A stretch of 18,038 nt of DNA from JACQFZ01 sp036396275. GTDB taxonomy: Bacteria > Pseudomonadota > Gammaproteobacteria > Acidiferrobacterales > Sulfurifustaceae. The notes under the pieces were generated by a model. The model searched no databases. It was not told where the DNA came from and worked only from the letters and a program-made list of their open reading frames with translations. The stretch is from NCBI GenBank assembly GCA_036396275.1, contig DASWLD010000026.1, forward strand, positions 1-18,038. The letters run 5' to 3'. Made by a program: the position numbers and the translations under genes. Each line of letters starts with the position of its first letter. The first letter of the stretch is position 1. Positions 14,636 to 18,038 of this stretch are shown here, piece after piece.

Positions 14636-15292
14636 GTGAACATTTTCCAGCAACTGACGGACAAGCCCTGGATTAGCGAACAGGGGTCCGTCGTCACCCT
14701 TCCCGGTTGGAGTAGGTCCTCGCAGCCGGCGGCACGCATCGCGCTGCGCATGTTTCTGGCGGTGGTCGGCGTTCTGTTCATGCTGCTGATCGTCGCCTAC
14801 GGCGACCGGATGGTGTACCCGGACTGGCGTCCGACCCCGCAGCCGGCGCTGCTGTGGACGAATACGTGGGTGTTGATCCTGGCCAGCGGCGCGCTGCAAT
14901 GGGCGAAATTCTCCGTGCGCCGCGACCGCATCGACGCCATGCGCGTCGGCTTGCTCGCGGCCGGCGCATTCACCGTCTTGTTTCTGGTCGGCCAGATTCT
15001 CGCGTGGCGCCAGTTGCAGGCGACGGAATTTTTCGACATTACCAATCCTGCAATCGCTTTCTTCTATCTCGCCACCGGTTTGCACGGGTTGCACATCGTC
15101 GGCGGCTTGGTGGCCTGGGTCAGAACCTTTAGCCGCGTGTGGGGTGAGTTCGACCGGGAGCGGATACGGCGCAACGTGGAACTATGCACCACGTACTGGC
15201 ATTTCCTGCTGGGGGTTTGGCTGGTCCTTTTTGGCCTGCTGTTTAGCGGGGACAATTTGAACATCGTGTTGAAGTTCTGTGGGCTGAGGTAA
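14636..15292 (+). CDS. coxO: Haem-copper oxidase subunit III, first copy (CoxO-like)
   Basis: This is a membrane subunit of the cox operon oxidase. The 218 residues contain about five helices (34-56, 74-90, 102-124, 137-162, 184-203). Subunit III hallmarks are the ATGLHGLHIVGG block (146-157) and the C-terminal TTYWHFLLGVW (185-195). In the third helix, where subunit III normally reads Gln-x-x-Glu-aromatic, this protein reads QILAW (120-124), so the conserved acidic residue is Ala123. The GTG at 14636 is chosen because GGGAA (14624-14628) lies seven bases upstream; the TTG at 14630 would be too close to it. The N-terminal 33 residues are cytoplasmic-like. It is followed by a second subunit III gene, as in Bradyrhizobium coxMNOP. 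Confidence 0.85.
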   Translation: MNIFQQLTDKPWISEQGSVVTLPGWSRSSQPAARIALRMFLAVVGVLFMLLIVAYGDRMVYPDWRPTPQPALLWTNTWVLILASGALQWAKFSVRRDRIDAMRVGLLAAGAFTVLFLVGQILAWRQLQATEFFDITNPAIAFFYLATGLHGLHIVGGLVAWVRTFSRVWGEFDRERIRRNVELCTTYWHFLLGVWLVLFGLLFSGDNLNIVLKFCGLR

Positions 15293-15307
15293 TAAGGACC
15301 AACGCAA

Positions 15308-16030
15308 ATGACGCAATCTGCGACGAGCTCGGCGGGCGCGCTCCCGCGTCCTGAAGGCATGGAGGGAGTAGTCGCCGATTGGTCTTCGGACCAGCGGGCG
15401 TTCAAGAACGTCCCGTGGGGCAAGGCCATGATGTGGATCTTCCTCTTGAGCGACACCTTCATCTTCAGCAGTTTCTTGATTTCGTACATGAACGTGCGCA
15501 TGACCACCACCGTGCCGTGGCCGAATCCGAGCGAGGTGTTCGGCCTAACGGTCGCGGGGACCGAGGTGCCGCTACTCTTGATCGCGATCATGACGTTTGT
15601 ATTGATCAGCAGCAGCGGCACCATGGCGATGGCCGTCAACTTCGGCTATCGCAAGGACCGCAAAAAAACGTTCATCCTCTTGTTGGTCACTGCGGCGCTG
15701 GGCGCGACGTTCGTGGGGATGCAGGCATTCGAGTGGACCAAGCTGATCGTGGATGAAGGTATACGCCCTTGGGGCAATCCTCTGGGTGCGGCTCAGTTTG
15801 GCTCGAGCTTTTTCATGATTACCGGGTTTCACGGCACACACGTTTCGATCGGCGTGATTTTCTTGATCATCACTGCGGTCAAGGTGATACGCGGGACATT
15901 GGACAACGAGCGGCCGGGCTTCCTGACCGGTCGCAAGGGGAACTATGAGATCGTCGAAACCATGGGTCTGTACTGGCACTTCGTCGATCTCGTGTGGGTA
16001 TTCATCTTCGCGGTTTTCTATCTTTGGTAG
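15308..16030 (+). CDS. coxP: Haem-copper oxidase subunit III, second copy (CoxP-like)
   Basis: This is the second subunit III protein of the operon, 240 residues, with five helices (about 38-60, 84-110, 120-146, 167-192, 219-240) after a polar N-terminus. It keeps the family's acidic residue in MQAFEW (Glu142), the GFHGTHVSIG block (173-182) and LYWHFVDLVWVFIF (221-234), which are close to canonical subunit III. It is more conserved than the preceding gene product and is probably the functional counterpart of standard subunit III. A good Shine-Dalgarno, AAGGA (15294-15298), lies nine bases before ATG. It lies 15 bases after coxO and 8 bases before the subunit IV gene, so co-transcription is likely. 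Confidence 0.92.
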   Translation: MTQSATSSAGALPRPEGMEGVVADWSSDQRAFKNVPWGKAMMWIFLLSDTFIFSSFLISYMNVRMTTTVPWPNPSEVFGLTVAGTEVPLLLIAIMTFVLISSSGTMAMAVNFGYRKDRKKTFILLLVTAALGATFVGMQAFEWTKLIVDEGIRPWGNPLGAAQFGSSFFMITGFHGTHVSIGVIFLIITAVKVIRGTLDNERPGFLTGRKGNYEIVETMGLYWHFVDLVWVFIFAVFYLW

Positions 16031-16038
16031 GTAACGCC

Positions 16039-16359
16039 ATGGCACACGTCGAAGGCCAACAACATCCGATTGGCATCTATCTCAAGATCTGGGGCTTGCT
16101 GTTTGTGTTGAGCGCCTTTTCGTACATGGTGGATTATTTCCAGTTCCACGGCTACTTGAGATGGTTTCTAATACTCTTGTTCATGATGCTGAAGGCCGGG
16201 CTGATCGTCGCGGTTTTCATGCACATGGTGTGGGAGCGGCTGGCTCTGATGTACGCGATTATTGTCCCGCCGTTGCTGTTGCTGGTGCTGCTCGGCATCG
16301 GCGCGCTCGAGGCGGACTACACGTTTTTCGCACGCGGCGTGTTTTTCGGCGGCGGTTAG
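16039..16359 (+). CDS. Prokaryotic cytochrome c oxidase subunit IV
   Basis: This small accessory membrane subunit (COX4_pro/CyoD/CtaF family) stabilises CuB binding or assembly in related oxidases. The 106 residues form three helices (about 14-32, 40-63, 69-90). The family feature is the second helix KAGLIVAVFMHMVWE (52-66). The ATG at 16039 is chosen over an upstream in-frame ATG at 15994 that would lie inside the preceding gene. The gap to coxP is eight bases. The acidic residues Glu91 and Asp93 and a glycine-rich tail close the protein. Confidence 0.88.
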   Translation: MAHVEGQQHPIGIYLKIWGLLFVLSAFSYMVDYFQFHGYLRWFLILLFMMLKAGLIVAVFMHMVWERLALMYAIIVPPLLLLVLLGIGALEADYTFFARGVFFGGG

Positions 16360-16432
16360 TTGCCACGCGTGCGCGCCGAGCTGAAGCGACCGTGCTTCCG
16401 ATATCAATCACAATCATGAGTCAAAGAACGCC

Positions 16433-16921
16433 GTGAAGAATTCGACGATAATAGTTATCTTCGGCATCGTGCTGACGTTTTTCGGCTACGTTTTCGTGGC
16501 GCACCATCTCGATGTCCCCGCCAAGGTCCAACGCGATCGCATCGAGCAGCTCGGCGGTGGTTCGGGCGCGGCCGAACGAATTCAGCCGGTCGGCTGGCTG
16601 AACGTCGTCGCCGCGACGGAAACCAAGCGGGAACCCGCCAAGACCGCGTCCGCGGCTGCACCGGCCGCCCCGAGCGGGCAAAAGGTCTACGAGGGCGCCT
16701 GCATCGCCTGCCACGGCGCCGGTATCGCCGGAGCGCCCAAGTTCGGAGACGCGCAGGTGTGGAAGAAGCGCGTCGCCAAGGGTGTCGGTGCTCTGTATAC
16801 GAGCGCCATCAAGGGGTTTCAGGGAAGCGCCGGTTTGATGCCGGCGAAGGGCGGCAACGCCGGCCTGAGCGACGCCGAAGTGAAGGCCGCGGTCGATTAT
16901 ATCTTGGCAAAATCGAAATAG
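16433..16921 (+). CDS. Membrane-anchored cytochrome c5-like monohaem protein
   Basis: This is probably an electron carrier or accessory subunit for the cox operon oxidase. The 162-residue protein has an N-terminal membrane anchor (about 5-23), an Ala/Pro-rich linker (about 63-82) and a class I cytochrome c domain. Its haem motif is CIACH (90-94). The axial Met136 in GLMPAKGGN and the following AEVKAAVDYIL are characteristic of the c5 family. The anchor looks uncleaved, since there is no clear signal peptidase site. The start is GTG, with only a weak AAAGA upstream. A six-codon frame (ATG at 16416, MSQRTP) ends in TGA that overlaps this GTG, which suggests possible coupling. The gene closes the operon and converges on the SCO gene. 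Confidence 0.85.
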   Translation: MKNSTIIVIFGIVLTFFGYVFVAHHLDVPAKVQRDRIEQLGGGSGAAERIQPVGWLNVVAATETKREPAKTASAAAPAAPSGQKVYEGACIACHGAGIAGAPKFGDAQVWKKRVAKGVGALYTSAIKGFQGSAGLMPAKGGNAGLSDAEVKAAVDYILAKSK

Positions 16922-16939
16922 TTTCTCCGCCGGTGCCGC

Positions 16940-17605
16940 TTACCCGGCGTTTCGTTCCGCATCGAGTCGCCGCACCAACTCGAAACGCGCGCTGATCAAC
17001 GCCGGGTCATACGGCGGTCGAAAAATCGCGTGAAAGCGTACTCTTGGATCCACCAGGTATACCGCCGGCGTGTGATCGACCGGGTAGTTGTCGCTGCCCG
17101 GTTCGATCGTCACTTGGTAGCGCGCCCCGAGCTGCCCGGCGAGATTGGCGATTTGACGGTCAGCTCCGGTCACGCCGACGAACTTGGCGTCGAAATGGCC
17201 GACGTACTGCTTAAGCTTGGTCGGCGTATCGCGATTGGGGTCGACCGACACGAAAACGAACTGCGTTTCCAGATCCGCGCTCCCTTGTTTTGCGATTTTA
17301 TTGCGCGCCTGCGCTAGCTGGGCCAGCGTCGTCGGGCAGACGTCGGGGCAATAGGCGTATCCGAAGAACAGGAACGTCCACTTGCCTCGCAGCCGCGCCA
17401 GATCGAACGGGTGCCCATCGTGATCGGTGAGGGTGAACGCCGTCAGCGGCTTCGATTCGGGGAGCAAACTGATCACCGAATCCGGCAGCAACACCGCGCG
17501 CGCACCGTTTTCCTTGTAGCTGATCGCGAGCGCGATCGCGGCGAGCCCGGCCACGAGCGCGACGGCTGCCAGCATGACGGTGAGTTTCCCGGTCGATCGG
17601 TGCAT
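16940..17605 (-). CDS. SCO1/SenC/PrrC-family copper chaperone
   Basis: SCO is a membrane-tethered thioredoxin-fold protein that delivers copper to the CuA site of subunit II or keeps its cysteines reduced. The 221-residue product has an N-terminal membrane segment (about 8-28). The copper ligands are Cys86 and Cys90 in CPDVC (86-90) and His178 in VDHTP. The flanking FLFFGYAYCPDVCP and FVFVSVDPNRDTP segments are typical. A purine-rich AGAAGAAAC precedes the ATG. It lies on the opposite strand, converging on the c5-like cytochrome gene with 18 bases between the ends. Its position next to the CuA operon supports a role in maturing that oxidase, though it is transcribed separately. Confidence 0.93.
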   Translation of the reverse strand: MHRSTGKLTVMLAAVALVAGLAAIALAISYKENGARAVLLPDSVISLLPESKPLTAFTLTDHDGHPFDLARLRGKWTFLFFGYAYCPDVCPTTLAQLAQARNKIAKQGSADLETQFVFVSVDPNRDTPTKLKQYVGHFDAKFVGVTGADRQIANLAGQLGARYQVTIEPGSDNYPVDHTPAVYLVDPRVRFHAIFRPPYDPALISARFELVRRLDAERNAG

Positions 17606-17785
17606 GGCTGTTTCTTCTAGGATGTCGGCGATGTGAATCTACCACCCGGCAAACGGGGGGGTATCAAGCCGATGGGCGCTCCGGCTCGCCGGCCGGTGCC
17701 GTGTGCGCCGAAATCGCGTTATCGGCGATCGCGGTCTTGGGCAGCGGCCGTGCTTGGAAAGTTCCGCATTCGCCGGTGTTCAGCG

Positions 17786-18038
17786 TTAGGAGTGGCGGAT
17801 CATTCCGGATCGCCGTTGTAAAGCGATGAGCCACTGTGGTGCCGGCGCGCCGGTTCCCGCCGACTGGACTTGTGGATGCGACTTAAGCACCGATTCCAGC
17901 ACCGTTTCCTGGTTTGGTTCGAGATCGACGAAGAAAACGTGCTTACCGTCGTCGAGCGCCTTCTCGAAACGGGTAAAGTTGTGGTTCGGCCGTTCGATGC
18001 CGAGAAGTCCGCCCTCCCAGGCGCAGAACCCGAGCACG
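17786..18038 (-). CDS. Conserved protein of unknown function, C-terminal fragment (cut by window end)
   Basis: Only the last 83 or so residues are inside the window; the reading frame is open to the edge and its start lies beyond it. The visible part begins with a hydrophobic-to-glycine stretch (LGFCAWEGGLLGI), consistent with the end of a membrane segment. A soluble region follows with HNFTRFEKALDDGKHVFFVD and LEPNQETVLESVLKSHP. This resembles a family of about 170-residue proteobacterial proteins, sometimes loosely labelled NAD/FAD-utilizing enzyme, that have a central membrane hairpin. That resemblance is from memory and the label has no real functional basis. No function is assigned. Confidence 0.6.
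   Translation of the reverse strand, partial: VLGFCAWEGGLLGIERPNHNFTRFEKALDDGKHVFFVDLEPNQETVLESVLKSHPQVQSAGTGAPAPQWLIALQRRSGMIRHS

Noticed and set aside
13016..15094. Long minus-strand frames opposite subunit I and the first subunit III gene.
   Set aside because: Both mirror conserved membrane protein genes and have low-complexity Gln/His/Arg composition; no start signals or motifs.
17606..17785. Possible promoter for the SCO gene and terminator for the downstream partial gene, including a run of seven G (17655-17661).
   Set aside because: A -35-like TTGATA exists on the minus strand, but the spacing to any -10-like box is about 20 bases. The CGCCGA/TCGGCG hairpin has a 10-base loop and no T-run.
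1..18038. CRISPR arrays, tRNA or rRNA genes, insertion sequences, and FNR boxes (TTGAT-N4-ATCAA).
   Set aside because: Reading through the intergenic regions gave no spaced direct repeats, cloverleaf-like genes, transposase motifs or FNR consensus. The ccoN promoter, where an FNR box would be expected, lies outside the window.

Overview
The window reads as a high-GC gammaproteobacterial chromosome segment. The evidence is gene order: a cbb3 oxidase ccoP-ccoG-ccoH block, pyrE beside a divergent exonuclease III/Crc-type gene (the Pseudomonas pyrE-crc arrangement), and tesA divergent from ybbA-ybbP (the Escherichia coli arrangement). I see no rRNA, tRNA, CRISPR array, insertion sequence or phage gene. 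Genus cannot be fixed from the sequence alone.

Layout. (1) 13-3739, plus strand: end of a cbb3-type cytochrome c oxidase cluster, with dihaem subunit ccoP, Fe-S assembly protein ccoG, ccoH, and a SafE/DsbD-like membrane protein with an HCxGMCGG motif. The copper ATPase ccoI and ccoS, often found here, are absent. The ccoP-ccoG gap holds a terminator-like hairpin that competes with an alternative pairing. (2) 3783-5062: a secreted DUF4124/coiled-coil protein (minus) divergent from a small bactofilin (plus). (3) 5108-6613: pyrE (minus) and an exonuclease III-family gene (plus). (4) 6645-7233: a DUF433/DUF5615 toxin-antitoxin-like pair followed by a probable terminator. (5) 7237-11034: tesA esterase (minus), whose 5' end overlaps head-to-head with ybbA; ybbA and ybbP form an ABC exporter-like pair. 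(6) 11035-11365: a 331-base gene-free region with a candidate promoter and a perfect 6-bp hairpin upstream of the next operon. (7) 11366-16921, plus strand: an alternative A-type haem-copper oxidase operon. It encodes a CuA subunit II fused to two tandem cytochrome c domains, subunit I, two different subunit III proteins, a small subunit IV, and a membrane-anchored c5-like cytochrome. The order recalls the Bradyrhizobium coxMNOP operon. (8) 16940-17605, minus: a SCO copper chaperone converging on that operon. (9) 17786-18038, minus: the C-terminal part of a conserved protein of unknown function, cut by the window edge.

How it works together. Two cytochrome c-consuming terminal oxidases sit within about 10 kb of each other. 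The cbb3 enzyme is normally the high-affinity, low-oxygen oxidase. The cox operon encodes a CuA oxidase that carries its own electron-input haems. Maturation functions flank them: CcoG and CcoH for cbb3, SCO for the CuA centre. The genes in between are housekeeping or accessory and have no evident link to respiration.

Nothing here is clearly an unknown defence or mobile system. The most distinctive items are the dihaem subunit II, the paired subunit III genes with different conservation at a key acidic position, an altered metal-site residue in subunit I, and the competing hairpins between ccoP and ccoG.
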